Part shown: piece by piece, positions 49,648-59,139 of the stretch
Layout: each line of letters starts with the position of its first letter
Numbering within the stretch: the first letter of the stretch is position 1
Assembly (NCBI GenBank): GCA_035502095.1
Contig: DATJUX010000026.1
Location: forward strand, 1-64,000
Source of the DNA: JAKANT01 sp035502095
Lineage (GTDB): Bacteria; Pseudomonadota; Gammaproteobacteria; Burkholderiales; Burkholderiaceae_F
Length of the DNA stretch: 64,000 nucleotides
Direction: 5' to 3'
The notes under the pieces: generated by a model
The model's database searches: none
The model's input: only the letters and a program-made list of their open reading frames with translations
What the model was told of the DNA's origin: nothing
Translations under genes and position numbers: made by a program

Positions 49648-50451
49648 CTACACGACGCTCTCCGCGCTGTACCGCGCCAGCAGTCCGCTTCGCATGACGT
49701 ACCTGTGCACGGCGGCGAACACCGCACCACTGAGGACGAGCTCGACGACCGCGATCGCGCCGGCCCAAAGCAATCCGTCCACGACGACGGGCCGTCCCGC
49801 GAGGGTCGCGCGCAGCGCCTCGAACACGTACGACGGAGGCAGGGCGGAGGAGATCGACTGCATCCACGCCGGAAGCGTCGCCACCGGATAGAACACGCCG
49901 GCAAACGGCGCGAGCAACGCCGGAATGGGCCAGATCAGCCACTCCGACGCGGGCCCCCACCGCAGCACCATCGCGCTCGCCACGATCCCGAGCGCGATGC
50001 CGAACACGAACAGGATTCCCACCACGGGCACGAGCAACAGGCCGAGGCCGAGGAAGTCGAGCCCGAACACACAGGTGGCTAGCACGAGCATCGCCAGCAG
50101 CCCGAGCACGCTCGTCCCGATGCTCGAGAGCACGAGCCCGCACACGTACTCGGAGATCCGCAGCGGGGTCGCGAAGAGATTGAGGAAATTGCGCGTCCAC
50201 ACGTCCTCGAGAAAGGCTACGGTGACGCCCTGCATGATGCGGGTGAACAAGTCCCAGAACAGCACCGCGCCGAGCAGTTGCGCGGTGAAATCGATTTTGC
50301 CGCTGCCGATCGAATTCAGATACCGCGCGATGAAGCCCCAGAGCACGATGTCGACCGCCACCCACGCGAACAGCGGGATGACGCGGATCGGGCTGCTGCG
50401 CATCAGGTAGAGCTGGCGCAGCACGATGCCCAGGACCGGTTGCAGCTTCAT
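49648..50451 (-). CDS. ABC-2 type transporter permease
   Basis: A 267-residue six-helix permease of the ABC-2 family: VLRQLYLMRSSPIRVIPLFAW start, central LFATPLRISEYVCGLVLSSIG, and FAGVFYPVATLPAWMQSISSALPPSYVFEALR with the family's conserved Pro-rich turn before the last helices. It lies 2 bases downstream of the ATPase gene. Members export polysaccharide, lipids or drugs; the cargo is not clear. Confidence 0.9.
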   Translation of the reverse strand: MKLQPVLGIVLRQLYLMRSSPIRVIPLFAWVAVDIVLWGFIARYLNSIGSGKIDFTAQLLGAVLFWDLFTRIMQGVTVAFLEDVWTRNFLNLFATPLRISEYVCGLVLSSIGTSVLGLLAMLVLATCVFGLDFLGLGLLLVPVVGILFVFGIALGIVASAMVLRWGPASEWLIWPIPALLAPFAGVFYPVATLPAWMQSISSALPPSYVFEALRATLAGRPVVVDGLLWAGAIAVVELVLSGAVFAAVHRYVMRSGLLARYSAESVV

Positions 50452-50453
50452 CG

Positions 50454-51278
50454 TCAGGGGTCCGGCGCGGACGCCAGTGGCTCGCGCGCGATGCGGATGA
50501 AAAGCTCCTCGAGTGTCCGCGCGCCATGCTGCCCCGGCAGGCGGCGCGGATCGCCTTCGAGCAGGATCGCACCGCGCGAGAGGAACAGCACGCGGTCGCA
50601 CACCTGCTCGACCTCGGACATGTTGTGCGACGTCCAGAGGATCCCGCAGCCGTTCTGCTGCACCAGTGCGCGGATCTGTTCGCGGATCGTCTGCGCCGCC
50701 GCGGGGTCCAGCGACGCCGTCGGCTCGTCGAGCAGGAGCAGCTCGGGCCGGTTCATCAGCGCTTTCGCCAGATTGACCCGTGCCTGCTCGCCCGACGACA
50801 GCAGGCCGCAGCGCGTGTTGCGCAGAGGCCCGAGTTCGAATTGGCGCACCAGCTGCTCGACGCGCTCGCCGAGCGCGGGGGTGGCGTAGAGCAGCCCGAT
50901 CACGCGCAGGTTCTGCTCGACGGTCAGGTTGCCCGGAAGCGCCGCATACGTTGCGGCGAAGTTGCTGCGTGCAAGTGCCTCCGACCGGTGCCGTTCGATG
51001 TCCAGGCCGGCAACCGTCACCGATCCGGCGCTCGCGTCCAGCACGCCGAGGATCATGTTGATCGTTGTCGTCTTGCCCGCGCCGTTCGGCCCGACGAGTC
51101 CGACGATTTCGCCGTGCCGGATCGAGAACGTCACCTCCTTCACGGCCAGCTTCGCGCCGAAACGCTTGCTCAAGGCGCGTACCTCGAGCACGGGTGCGGA
51201 ATTCGAAGTCACCACCACCGGTCTGCGATCGATCGCATCGGGCCCCGCGCATCCGGGTTCCCGGTGCGCCCTCCGCAT
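50454..51278 (-). CDS. ABC transporter ATP-binding protein (ABC-2 exporter)
   Basis: ATPase of about 274 residues partnering the ABC-2 permease. Walker A GPNGAGKTTT, signature LSSGEQARVNLAKAL, Walker B LLLLDEPTASLD, and H-loop WTSHN are present; the first domain starts LEVRALSKRFGAKLAV. The start at 51276-51278 is uncertain: family similarity begins about 30 residues in, and an in-frame GTG run near residue 20 is possible. Confidence 0.92.
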   Translation of the reverse strand: MRRAHREPGCAGPDAIDRRPVVVTSNSAPVLEVRALSKRFGAKLAVKEVTFSIRHGEIVGLVGPNGAGKTTTINMILGVLDASAGSVTVAGLDIERHRSEALARSNFAATYAALPGNLTVEQNLRVIGLLYATPALGERVEQLVRQFELGPLRNTRCGLLSSGEQARVNLAKALMNRPELLLLDEPTASLDPAAAQTIREQIRALVQQNGCGILWTSHNMSEVEQVCDRVLFLSRGAILLEGDPRRLPGQHGARTLEELFIRIAREPLASAPDP

Positions 51279-51346
51279 GAAAAATCGGGTTGGAGAAGGC
51301 GGCAGCTTAGATGCCCAGCGTCCGCGCGGGGATTTCCGTTGCTCGC

Positions 51347-51631
51347 TCAGCGCGTGCGGGGGCTCCCCGCGCGTTGCCAGATCACTTCTCCGTCGCGCCG
51401 CACCGTGCGCACCCGGTGAAACGGCACCTCGTGCACCGAGCCGTCCTGTTCGGTCGCCTCGAAGAAGAAGTGATCGCCCGGTTCGATGCTCACGCGCGAT
51501 AGCGGCACGCTCACGATCTGCCGCAGGACGCGGTCGTAGTAGGAGATGCTGAAGTCGCCGGCGCCGCACCGTGGATCCCACTGGATGCGGGTCAGCAGAG
51601 CGTGCAAGGGAATCACGGTCGCCGGCCGCAC
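51347..51631 (-). CDS. DUF504 (MJ1316-type RNA end-recognition) protein
   Basis: A 94-residue protein with the DUF504 pattern: IPLHALLTRIQWDPR, FSISYYDRVL, FFFEA and the ending VPFHRVRTVRRDGEVIWQR. The domain is proposed to recognise RNA cyclic phosphate ends or to act in RNA repair. Start is GTG at 51629-51631. It lies between the ABC-2 genes and a decayed acyl-CoA ligase remnant. Confidence 0.85.
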   Translation of the reverse strand: MRPATVIPLHALLTRIQWDPRCGAGDFSISYYDRVLRQIVSVPLSRVSIEPGDHFFFEATEQDGSVHEVPFHRVRTVRRDGEVIWQRAGSPRTR

Positions 51632-51653
51632 CGCCGCGGCGGTCGGTGCTCCG

Positions 51654-51963
51654 TCATGCGCGCGCGAGCTCGCCGGGCGCGCGGGCGACCAGGGCGTCGC
51701 GCAACTGCCGGCGCAGCACCTTGCCGATTGCCGTCTTGGGAAGATCGGTCGTGAACTCGATGTGCTTGGGGCACTTGTACGGGGTCAGGTGTGCCCGGCA
51801 GTGCGCAGCCAGCGTCGCCACGTCGACCGCCGGATCCTTGCGCACGACGAGGAGCTTGACTGCCTCGCCCGTTCTCTCGTCGGGAACGCCGATTGCCGCG
51901 GACTCCTTCACGCCGGGATGCAACGCGACGACGTCCTCGATCTCAGTCGGGAAGACCTTCCCT
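51654..51963 (-). pseudogene. C-terminal remnant of a long-chain acyl-CoA ligase (FadD-like)
   Basis: About 103 codons match only the C-terminal subdomain of fatty-acyl-CoA ligases: KVFPTEIEDVVALHPGVKE, AAIGVPDERTGEAVKLLVV, HLTPYKCPKHIEF and the catalytic-lysine motif LPKTAIGKVLRRQLRD. The N-terminal 440 or so residues, including the AMP-binding P-loop, are absent. The frame stays open upstream to about 52061 but without similarity. It cannot be a functional ligase by itself. Confidence 0.85.
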
Positions 51964-52077
51964 GTTCCTACGCCGGCATCGTCGCGCCGGGGAAAACGGG
52001 CGCGTTGATTCCGGTCAAAGCACGTCACTGCCCGCACCCATCGCCGTATGCCCGGGCGCACAAGCGGCTGCCGAGCG

Positions 52078-52539
52078 CTACGAGCGGACCGGCGCGCGTC
52101 TTTTTTCTTCCACCTGGAGCTGGCGTGGCGCGACGCGGGCGATGCCGCTCAGCTCCTCGGCGAGGAACTCGGCGACATCGTCGGCGGTCAGAACGCCCAC
52201 CAGGCAGCCGCGCGCGTCGACGACCGGCAGGCGCCGGATCCCCTTGCTGCGCATGGTCGCGATCGCGTCGTAGACAACGTCGGTATCACGCACCGTCGCG
52301 AGATCGGGGCCCATGACGTCGCCGGCTTTCACGGTCGCCGGGTCGACGTTCTCGGCAAGGACCTCCAGCACCAGGTCACGATCGGTGACGATGCCGACGG
52401 GGAACAGGCAGCCGTCGCGTTGATCGACCACGATCAGGTCGCCGACGTGGTTGTTGCGCATGAGCTGCGCAGCCTCCGCCACGGCGGTAGCGCGCGTGCA
52501 ATAGACGACTTCGCGTGTGCAGATCTCTCCGATGCGCAT
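52078..52539 (-). CDS. CBS-domain pair protein
   Basis: A 153-residue protein made of two CBS motifs (residues about 5-65 and 75-130): CTRATAVAEAAQLMRNNHVGDLIVVD with GIVTDRDLVLEV, and DTDVVYDAIATMRSKGIRRLPVVD with GVLTADDVAEFLAEE. Such stand-alone pairs bind adenosine nucleotides and act as energy or redox sensors. No partner gene is evident; the flanks are the ligase remnant and the divergent DUF72 gene. Confidence 0.93.
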   Translation of the reverse strand: MRIGEICTREVVYCTRATAVAEAAQLMRNNHVGDLIVVDQRDGCLFPVGIVTDRDLVLEVLAENVDPATVKAGDVMGPDLATVRDTDVVYDAIATMRSKGIRRLPVVDARGCLVGVLTADDVAEFLAEELSGIARVAPRQLQVEEKRRAPVRS

Positions 52540-52713
52540 GTGCGGCCTCCCGCATTCCGCTCTCTTTCCTCATGGTGCGAAGTGTCGTGCTTTGCGCGGA
52601 ACGGGTCTTGACGCCGGTTAATGATCGAACGATGACGTCGATCAAGGCGCGAGCCAGCGGTCGCTGCACGATGGCACCCCGTCGCGCGCAAGATCGCGAC
52701 CGATCCGCCAGCG

Positions 52714-53535
52714 GTGCGTTCTGCCCTTCCCCTTCACCAGCGGCTGCCCGTCGAGCGCGGCAAACGAGCGCCGGGGCGCGCTTACATCGGCACCAGCGGA
52801 TGGAACTACGCAGGCTGGCGCGACGGGTTCTACGGGGGCTGCCCGGAGCGTGACTGGCTGGCTCACTGCGCCGCGCGCTTCTCCGCCATCGAGGTCAACG
52901 CCACCTTCTACCGGCTGCAACGCGTGGAGACGTTCCGTCACTGGCGCGCTCAGACGCCGGCCGGATTCCGGTTCGCGATCAAGGCCAACCGCTATCTCAC
53001 GCACAACAAGAAGCTCGCGGACGCGCTGCCTTCGATCATCCTCGAGCGCGAGCGCGCGCGCGGCCTCGGCCCGAAACTCGCGGCGGTCGTATGGCAATTG
53101 CCGCGCAACGTCCGGCGCAACCTGGAGCGGCTCGAGGCCTTTGCCCGCGCACTGCACGCGTGGCGCGCGCCGCGCCACGCGATCGAATTCCGCCATCCGT
53201 CGTGGTTCGACGACGGCGTGGCCGCCTGCTTGCGCGACCACGGGATCGCCGTGTGCCAGTCCGACGCCGCGGATTGGCCGTTATGGGACGTCGTAACCGC
53301 CGATCTCGTCTATGTCAGGCTGCATGGGCGCCCGGTCACCTACGCGTCGGCGTATCGGCGCGGCACGCTTCAAGCATGGGCGACACGCATCCGTAGGTGG
53401 CTGCGCGAAGGGCGCGACGTGCACGCCTACTTCGACAACGACGCCCTGGGGCACGCCCCCCACGACGCGCTCGCTCTCCTCGATCTGGTTGCGCGCAGTC
53501 AGGGCACGCATCGAGCCACCGCCGACCTCTACTGA
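52714..53535 (+). CDS. DUF72 family protein
   Basis: A 273-residue TIM-barrel-like protein of the DUF72 (YecE) family. Characteristic segments are YIGTSGWNYAGWRDGFYGG, FSAIEVNATFYRLQ, FRFAIKANRYLTHNKKL, WQLPRNVRRNLERLEAFA, IEFRHPSWF and VHAYFDNDALGHAPHDALAL. Function unknown. It starts at GTG 52714; the 174 bases between it and the CBS gene are the divergent promoter region. Confidence 0.92.
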   Translation: MRSALPLHQRLPVERGKRAPGRAYIGTSGWNYAGWRDGFYGGCPERDWLAHCAARFSAIEVNATFYRLQRVETFRHWRAQTPAGFRFAIKANRYLTHNKKLADALPSIILERERARGLGPKLAAVVWQLPRNVRRNLERLEAFARALHAWRAPRHAIEFRHPSWFDDGVAACLRDHGIAVCQSDAADWPLWDVVTADLVYVRLHGRPVTYASAYRRGTLQAWATRIRRWLREGRDVHAYFDNDALGHAPHDALALLDLVARSQGTHRATADLY

Positions 53536-53855
53536 CCGGACGACCAGGTGTAGGCACGCACGACGTACTGCGGGTCGAAGCGGATCTCGAGGATCTTGAT
53601 CCGCGCGTTCGTCATGGAGGGAAGTTCGCCGACCCCGTAGTAGTACGTCCACTTCTCGAAGCGCTCGCCGTCCGACTCGACCGAAACGCCGACACTGCTC
53701 GGTGCGCCGAGCCAGTCGCGCACCTCGGTCTGAGTAGTGACGCCGCGCTGAACACGGGCATCGAAGGCAGCCGGATCGAAGTCGCGCCCAAGCTGTACGG
53801 TCGAGCAGGCGGCAAGCAGGAACGAAAGGATGATGAAAGATTTGCCCAGCATCAT
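53529..53855 (-). CDS. BamE/SmpA-like small lipoprotein
   Basis: A 108-residue lipoprotein: signal peptide ending FLLAACST (lipobox Cys about residue 17), then a short domain with VQRGVTTQTEVRDWLGAPSSVG and FEKWTYYYG that follows the BamE/SmpA-OmlA fold pattern. It is probably an outer-membrane protein of the envelope. Two ATGs lie in tandem; the first (53853-53855) has AAGGA 7 bases upstream. It overlaps the DUF72 stop by 7 bases, convergently, and is divergent from the OmpA-like gene. Confidence 0.78.
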   Translation of the reverse strand: MMLGKSFIILSFLLAACSTVQLGRDFDPAAFDARVQRGVTTQTEVRDWLGAPSSVGVSVESDGERFEKWTYYYGVGELPSMTNARIKILEIRFDPQYVVRAYTWSSGQ

Positions 53856-54028
53856 GATTTTCCTTTCAATCTGACAAACGAAGACGGCAAGGGTTGCGGT
53901 TGAGCCAACGCAACGCGCCTGTGCGGTATTCCCCATGACATGGTCGTCCGTTGAGTCGTGGCCGCCCGGACCGACGCTGTGTCGCGGACGGACATGGATT
54001 GCCGCGATCTAAGTGTTCGGAGGGAACG

Positions 54029-54592
54029 ATGAACAACAGGAAGATGTTGCTCTTGCTTACGGCCGCGATCGTGACGGCCTGTGCGACAAAGGCACCGCCG
54101 CCGCCGGCCCCGACACCGCCGCCAACGGCCCCTGCCCCGGCGGCTCCACCGCCACCGCCGCCGCCGCCCCCGCCACCACCGCCGCCCCCGCCGCCGCCGC
54201 AGAAAGTCAGTTTCAACGCCGATGCCCTGTTCGACTTCGACCGGGCGGTCATTCGAACCGATGCGCAGCGAGCGCTTGACGACCTCGCCAGCCGGATTCG
54301 TGACGTCGATGTCAGCAGCGTCGTCGCAACCGGCTACACCGACCGCATCGGGACCGTGGCCTACAACCAGGCGCTCTCCGAGCGTCGTGCCGGTGCCGTG
54401 AGGGAATATCTCGTCAGCCGGCGCGTCGATGCGAGCCGCATCGTCACCGTGGGCAAGGGCAAGACGCAGCCCATGACAGGCGACAAGTGCAATCACATGG
54501 GGAAGGAAAGCGGGACCAACAAGAAGCTCATTGCCTGCCTGCAGCCCGATCGTCGTGTGGTGGTCGAAATCCAGGGACTGAAAGCGCCGTAG
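54029..54592 (+). CDS. OmpA-family lipoprotein with long poly-proline linker
   Basis: A 187-residue lipoprotein. Signal peptide ends AAIVTACAT (lipobox Cys). Next is a Pro/Ala linker of about 37 residues with a run of 18 prolines, then an OmpA peptidoglycan-binding domain (LFDFDRAVIRTDAQRALDDLA, GYTDRIGTVAYNQALSERRAGAVREYL, DRRVVVEIQG). The typical TDxxG...LSxxRA motif that binds diaminopimelate is present. The linker likely spans the periplasm from the outer membrane to the wall. The proline run is coded by CCG/CCC/CCA repeats, prone to slippage. Confidence 0.9.
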   Translation: MNNRKMLLLLTAAIVTACATKAPPPPAPTPPPTAPAPAAPPPPPPPPPPPPPPPPPPQKVSFNADALFDFDRAVIRTDAQRALDDLASRIRDVDVSSVVATGYTDRIGTVAYNQALSERRAGAVREYLVSRRVDASRIVTVGKGKTQPMTGDKCNHMGKESGTNKKLIACLQPDRRVVVEIQGLKAP

Positions 54593-54756
54593 GTCGCTTT
54601 TCCAGTCGGAATCGCCGGCGCGCTCGACTGGATCGGGGCGTCGGCACGCGCGAGCACGCTAGCCCTCCGCCACTCGTCCTGGCATACGATCGCTCGCCAC
54701 GGCGCTGCGTCAAGATCCAGACGTGGGCGCGGGTCCTGCCGCATGCTCCGCATACC

Positions 54757-55698
54757 TCAGCCGGAGCGCCGCTGCGCCCAGGCACGCAGCGCGCGAATAT
54801 CGCCGGGCGTCGTGCGGCAGCAGCCTCCGATCAACCGTGCACCGAGGCGGTGCCACTCAGACGCGTGCGCCGCAAGCCTGGTGGTGCCGGCGCCGCCGTG
54901 CCAGCACATCGCGGCCGCGTCGTAGCGTTCGCCGGAGTTGGGGTAGGCGAGGATCGGCTTCGCAGTGCGCGACGCGACGATCCCGACCAGGGACGCGATG
55001 TATTGCGGCGCCGTGCAGTTGATGCCGATCGCTGCGATCTGCGGACAATGCTCGATTGCCTCGATGCATTCGGCGAGCAGCTGGCCCTGGCTGACATGCA
55101 TTCCGTCGCGGCAGGAGAAGCTGACCCACGCCGGCATCTGAGGAAACTCGGGCAGCAGCTGCACCAGCGCCATTGCCTCCTCGCGGCAGGGTATGGTCTC
55201 GCAGGCGAGCAGGTCGGCGCCGGCCGTGGCCAGCAACGCGAGGCGTGGACGGTGAAACGCGATCAGCGCTGCGATGTCCAACCCGTAGCCGCGATACTCG
55301 GAGCCATCGTGCAGCGTCGCGCCGTAGGGCCCGATGGACGCAGCGACGAGCGGATACATGCGCCCCGCGCGGGCGGCCGGATCGGCCCAGAACACGTCGC
55401 GCGCTTCGCATGCCAGCGTCACCGAGCGGCGCATGAGTTCCGCCGCGGCGGCCGCATCGAGTCCGCGACGCGCAAAGCCTTCCAAGCTTGCCTGGTAGCT
55501 GGCAGTCGTCGCGACGTCCGCGCCCGCCGCGTAGTAGTCGACGTGCACCTGGCGGATCAGGTCGGGGGCGTCGAGGAGCAGCCGTGCGGACCACAGCGGA
55601 TCGCGCAGGTCGGCGCCGCGGCGCTCGAGCTCGGTCGCGAGCCCGCCGTCCAGGATCACGACGCCTTGTCGTGCGAGCAGTTCGTCGAGTCGGTTCAC
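54757..55698 (-). CDS. mmuM: Homocysteine S-methyltransferase family protein
   Basis: Zinc enzyme of about 313 residues transferring a methyl group from S-methylmethionine (or another donor) to homocysteine. Early motif [18 protein letters not shown]; zinc ligands are Cys in GINCTAP and the pair in [14 protein letters not shown]. All three cysteines are present, so it should be active. Start is GTG at 55696-55698 with GGTGG 8 bases upstream. It follows the TPR/oxygenase gene by 43 bases. Confidence 0.9.
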   Translation of the reverse strand: MNRLDELLARQGVVILDGGLATELERRGADLRDPLWSARLLLDAPDLIRQVHVDYYAAGADVATTASYQASLEGFARRGLDAAAAAELMRRSVTLACEARDVFWADPAARAGRMYPLVAASIGPYGATLHDGSEYRGYGLDIAALIAFHRPRLALLATAGADLLACETIPCREEAMALVQLLPEFPQMPAWVSFSCRDGMHVSQGQLLAECIEAIEHCPQIAAIGINCTAPQYIASLVGIVASRTAKPILAYPNSGERYDAAAMCWHGGAGTTRLAAHASEWHRLGARLIGGCCRTTPGDIRALRAWAQRRSG

Positions 55699-55741
55699 GC
55701 CTGAATCCACCACGCTCAGACGGAACCATATCGCTTCTGCG

Positions 55742-57139
55742 TCAGACCGCCGGCGCCGCGCCGGTGCCCTCGAAGTAGAAAAGCTGCACCAGTCGCGTGT
55801 TCTCGGGGCGATCGCCGAACAGATCCGCAATGGCGTGGAAGTAGTCGCCACGGTAGATGATCAGGCGGTTGAAACGCATCGGCACGTGAAGCACGCAATC
55901 CCACGCCGCGTCGCGAGCGTCGCGCATCTCTTCGAAGCTGCGCAGCTTGTCGGTGGGAACCCAGCGTCGCTCGAATTCGAGAAACGAGCTGTAGCCGCTC
56001 GCGGCAAGTTCCTCCTTCGAAGGCCGCCGCTCCCAGCCCGTGGCCCGGTGACGCCAGAATCCCGTCCCGCCGTGGCAATGCTCGGGCAGGCTCAGGTAAA
56101 GCAGCGCGGCGTAGGCGTTCTCGCCGGCGTCGGTGTCGACGTGAATGTCGCAGCGTGCGCGCCCGCCCGCGGGGGTGAGGCGGAACGCACCGTTGTCGAG
56201 CGAGTCCCACTTGATGTCGCGGCCCAATGCGTCGGCGATCCGTTGCATGATCGCGTCGCACGGCTGTGCTTCGGTCTGCATCCCGGGGTAATTCACGCCG
56301 GCGCGCAGTGTCCGGTCGACGTACTCGAGCGCGAGCGCGCGGCGGCGATACGCCATCGGGTCGGCGAGAAAGTCATCGATGACCAGGAGCGATCGCGCCA
56401 CGCAAGCCTGCCGCAGTGCGCCCTCGGGGTCGGGGGTGCCGGCGGCGGCGAGGGCGGCACCCGCCTGCACGGCGCGCCACGATTCGCGCGTCGCGGCCAA
56501 CCACGACGTGATCGATCCTCCCGCGCCGGCGCACCGCGCCTGGCCCAGGTTCAACCGCGCGGCGAGTCCTGGATCGAGTGCGACGGCGGTGCGATAGCTC
56601 TCGAGCGCAGCATCGATCGCGTCGCGCCGGTAGCGAAGGCGCGCCAGCGCCTCGTGCAGGTCGGCCCGTTCGGGTGCCATGCGGGCGGCTTCGACATATT
56701 CCTGTTCTGCCTCCCGCGGGCGATCCAGGTGGAACAACACCGCGCCGAGGTCACGGCGCATGTCCGCATCGGCGCCCAACGTGCAGGCGGCAGCCAGGTG
56801 GCGTGCGGCATCTTCGAGCTGGCCGGCCCCGGAGCAGGCACGGCCTAGACTCGCGCGGTACGCGGCGTTGGCGGGCTCGGCCGCGGCCGCGGCGCCGAGG
56901 AACGCGAGCGCGCTGCGCGTCTCTCCGAGCGCCACCGCGCAGCGCCCCAGCAAGTGGTTCGCCTCCGGAAGCCCGGGTTCGAGGGCAAGTGCCTGACGGC
57001 CGCGGTTGAAGGCGTCGCGCACCAGGCCGCGCCGCAGCAGATCGCGGCATTCGGCCAGCAGATCGCCGGTGCCGGCGGCACGCAACCCCTGCGGCGGAGA
57101 TGAACCACCCCTTGCGAGACGGCGCCGTTGTTCTCCCAT
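55742..57139 (-). CDS. TPR protein fused to a 2OG-Fe(II)-oxygenase-like (DUF6445-type) domain
   Basis: A 465-residue protein. The N-terminal 200 residues form about four to five tetratricopeptide repeats ([73 protein letters not shown]). The C-terminal 230 residues start [19 protein letters not shown] and include the iron-binding HVD ([10 protein letters not shown], near residue 333) and a later Arg-rich [12 protein letters not shown] with a histidine, fitting a double-stranded beta-helix oxygenase. The substrate is unknown; similar domains modify peptides or small molecules. Same strand as mmuM. Confidence 0.75.
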   Translation of the reverse strand: MGEQRRRLARGGSSPPQGLRAAGTGDLLAECRDLLRRGLVRDAFNRGRQALALEPGLPEANHLLGRCAVALGETRSALAFLGAAAAAEPANAAYRASLGRACSGAGQLEDAARHLAAACTLGADADMRRDLGAVLFHLDRPREAEQEYVEAARMAPERADLHEALARLRYRRDAIDAALESYRTAVALDPGLAARLNLGQARCAGAGGSITSWLAATRESWRAVQAGAALAAAGTPDPEGALRQACVARSLLVIDDFLADPMAYRRRALALEYVDRTLRAGVNYPGMQTEAQPCDAIMQRIADALGRDIKWDSLDNGAFRLTPAGGRARCDIHVDTDAGENAYAALLYLSLPEHCHGGTGFWRHRATGWERRPSKEELAASGYSSFLEFERRWVPTDKLRSFEEMRDARDAAWDCVLHVPMRFNRLIIYRGDYFHAIADLFGDRPENTRLVQLFYFEGTGAAPAV

Positions 57140-57417
57140 GAGCTGCTTTCCTGCCGGGAGTGCGTGTCTGCTCAGAAGGCGTCAGAAAGGGCGGGTCCGG
57201 TGGGTCCTCGGGAGGCGTCGCGCCAACCGTGCCGCGGCCGTCCAGCCGCTTCGCGCGCGATTGCTTTCTGGTTCGTCTTGTTGGTACGCGACGCCATCTC
57301 GGCCAACTCTTCCGCCGATGTCCCCCTTTTGCTTCGAGGGGGCCCGTTGCTTCAGGTTCACATCGTGAAGGCTCGACGACAGCTTGCGGGCGGAAGCAGC
57401 GTCGCGAATCCTCGGAC

Positions 57418-58800
57418 CTACGCGGTATGCCCCGTGGCTCGAGGGGCAGCGGCGCGTTCGACGCCCGATCCGGCCCGATAGAGCCAGATCAGCCCGACCA
57501 CCGCGGAGAGCGCCGATCCGGCGAGGATGCCGAGCGTGGCCCGTTCAACCAGCAGCAAATCGCTGAAGGCCAGCCGCGCGATGAACAGCGACATCGTGAA
57601 GCCGATCCCGGCGAGCCAGGCCGCGCCGAGCAGGTGTTTCCAAGCCACGCCGGACGGCAAGCGCGCGATGCCCAGGACGACGGCGATCCAACTGAACAGG
57701 CTCACTCCCACGAACTTGCCGAGGGCGAGGCCGGCGGCCACGCCGAGGGTCACGTGGTCGGCGAATGCATCACCCCAGGACACCTCGAACAGGTCGATGC
57801 CCGCGTTGGAAAGCGCAAACACGGGAATGATGACGAACGTGACCCAGGGCGTCAGCCGGTGCTCGATACGTTGCAAAGGGCTCTGGACGTCGGCCGCGGA
57901 ATGCTCCATTTCTTCGGCGACCGCGGTCATGCGGTGGTTGCTGAGCGGGTCGTCCGCCGTGTGCTCGTCGCGCCGGTCGGCGCGGAACGCGGCCAGCAGC
58001 TCCTCGAGGCGGCGTTCGAACTGCTCCGGGGTGCGTGACGAACGAGCAGGAATGACCATGGCCAACAGGATGCCGGCGAGCGTGGCGTGAACCCCCGACT
58101 CCAGCACCGCGAGCCAGAGCAGCACGCCCGCGATCGCATAGGGGAACGGATGACGGATGCCGCCCCGGTTGAGCACCAGGAGTGCGACGAATATGACCCC
58201 CGCCGCCACGAGCGAACGGACCTGGATCTGCTCCGAATAAAACAGGGCGATGACGAGGACCGCGCCGAGATCGTCGGCGATGGCGAGCGCCATGAGAAAC
58301 ACGATGAGATTCTTCGGGGTCCGCCAGGCCAGCAATACCAGGATGCCGACGGCGAACGCGATGTCGGTCGCCATTGGAACGCCCCATCCCGCGGCGCCCG
58401 CACCACCGTGGTTCAGGTAGATGAATACGAGAGCGGGCACGAGCATGCCGCCACCCGCGGCGACGACCGGCAAGGCCGCGTCCCTGAGGGAAGAGAGTTC
58501 GCCGACCAGTATCTCGCGCTTGAGCTCGAGGCCGACCATCAGGAAGAACAGGACCATCAGGCCTTCGTTCACAGCCTGATGCAACGAGAGTTCGAGCGAA
58601 AAAGGGCCTGCGGAAAACGTCAACGAACGGCTGGCGATCGCATGGATCGTCTCGGCCCCGAAGATGCTTGCGAGGCTGAGCGCGACGACGGTCGCGCCCA
58701 CCAGAACGATCCCTCCCGCCGTCGTCCTGCGCAGGAACCGCTCGAACGGCGAAAGAATGCGACCGAACAGCGGTTCCAGTGGATATTGCGCCCGCGCCAT
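57418..58800 (-). CDS. nhaA: Na+/H+ antiporter NhaA
   Basis: Antiporter of 460 residues exchanging H+ for Na+. Family signatures: VNEGLMVLFFLMVGLELKREI, ATDIAFAVGILVLL, the ion-binding aspartate pair in LAIADDLGAVLVIALFYSEQI (equivalent to E. coli D163/D164), and FALSNAGI. A loop of about 50 charged residues (SSRTPEQFERRLEELLAAFRAD...) replaces the short loop of E. coli NhaA, a variant seen in proteobacterial long forms. Start ATG at 58798-58800. Confidence 0.95.
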   Translation of the reverse strand: MARAQYPLEPLFGRILSPFERFLRRTTAGGIVLVGATVVALSLASIFGAETIHAIASRSLTFSAGPFSLELSLHQAVNEGLMVLFFLMVGLELKREILVGELSSLRDAALPVVAAGGGMLVPALVFIYLNHGGAGAAGWGVPMATDIAFAVGILVLLAWRTPKNLIVFLMALAIADDLGAVLVIALFYSEQIQVRSLVAAGVIFVALLVLNRGGIRHPFPYAIAGVLLWLAVLESGVHATLAGILLAMVIPARSSRTPEQFERRLEELLAAFRADRRDEHTADDPLSNHRMTAVAEEMEHSAADVQSPLQRIEHRLTPWVTFVIIPVFALSNAGIDLFEVSWGDAFADHVTLGVAAGLALGKFVGVSLFSWIAVVLGIARLPSGVAWKHLLGAAWLAGIGFTMSLFIARLAFSDLLLVERATLGILAGSALSAVVGLIWLYRAGSGVERAAAPRATGHTA

Positions 58801-58953
58801 GAAGTGCCCCGACCGAGGCCGGAGCGTACATGGCGAAGCGGGGACGGCGCGAACGGCTACGCGTGGCCGCGCAGCCACCCCTGGCGGCCAGCGACGTGGA
58901 CGATCGACGTGGCCGGCGGATTCCGTGCGCGGGCACCGCCCGCGCGGTGCGTA

Positions 58954-59139
58954 TCAGTTGATGGTTGCGTGCGACGACGACCCGGCGGAATGCTGCCCAC
59001 TGGTCGCCTGCGACTGAGCCGCCCCGCCTTCTTCGGCGAGGGGCCGCCAGCCGAAGCGGCGCCACGTCTGTTCGACCGCGGTGGCGGCCGACGGCACATA
59101 GATGAACGAACGGTCGAGGATCGACTTCGAAGGTTGCAT
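58954..59139 (-). CDS. Small conserved 'SILDRSF' protein of unknown function
   Basis: A 61-residue product starting MQPSKSILDRSFIYVPSAATAV. This N-terminal pattern (KSILDRSFxYVPSxxTxV) recurs in short hypothetical proteins of Burkholderiales-type genomes as I remember them. A clear ribosome site GGGGAG lies 8 bases before the ATG at 59137-59139. The later half is low complexity (SQATSGQHSAGSSSH). No function is known. It sits between nhaA and the oxalate-CoA-ligase-like gene. Confidence 0.65.
   Translation of the reverse strand: MQPSKSILDRSFIYVPSAATAVEQTWRRFGWRPLAEEGGAAQSQATSGQHSAGSSSHATIN

Noticed and set aside
51654..52061. A complete 135-residue CDS for the acyl-CoA ligase fragment
   Set aside because: The first 30 or so codons have no similarity and the ligase N-domain is missing; treated as a remnant.
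54100..54205. Proline-coding run read as a CRISPR-like or tandem repeat
   Set aside because: It is in-frame low-complexity coding DNA, with no spacer structure.
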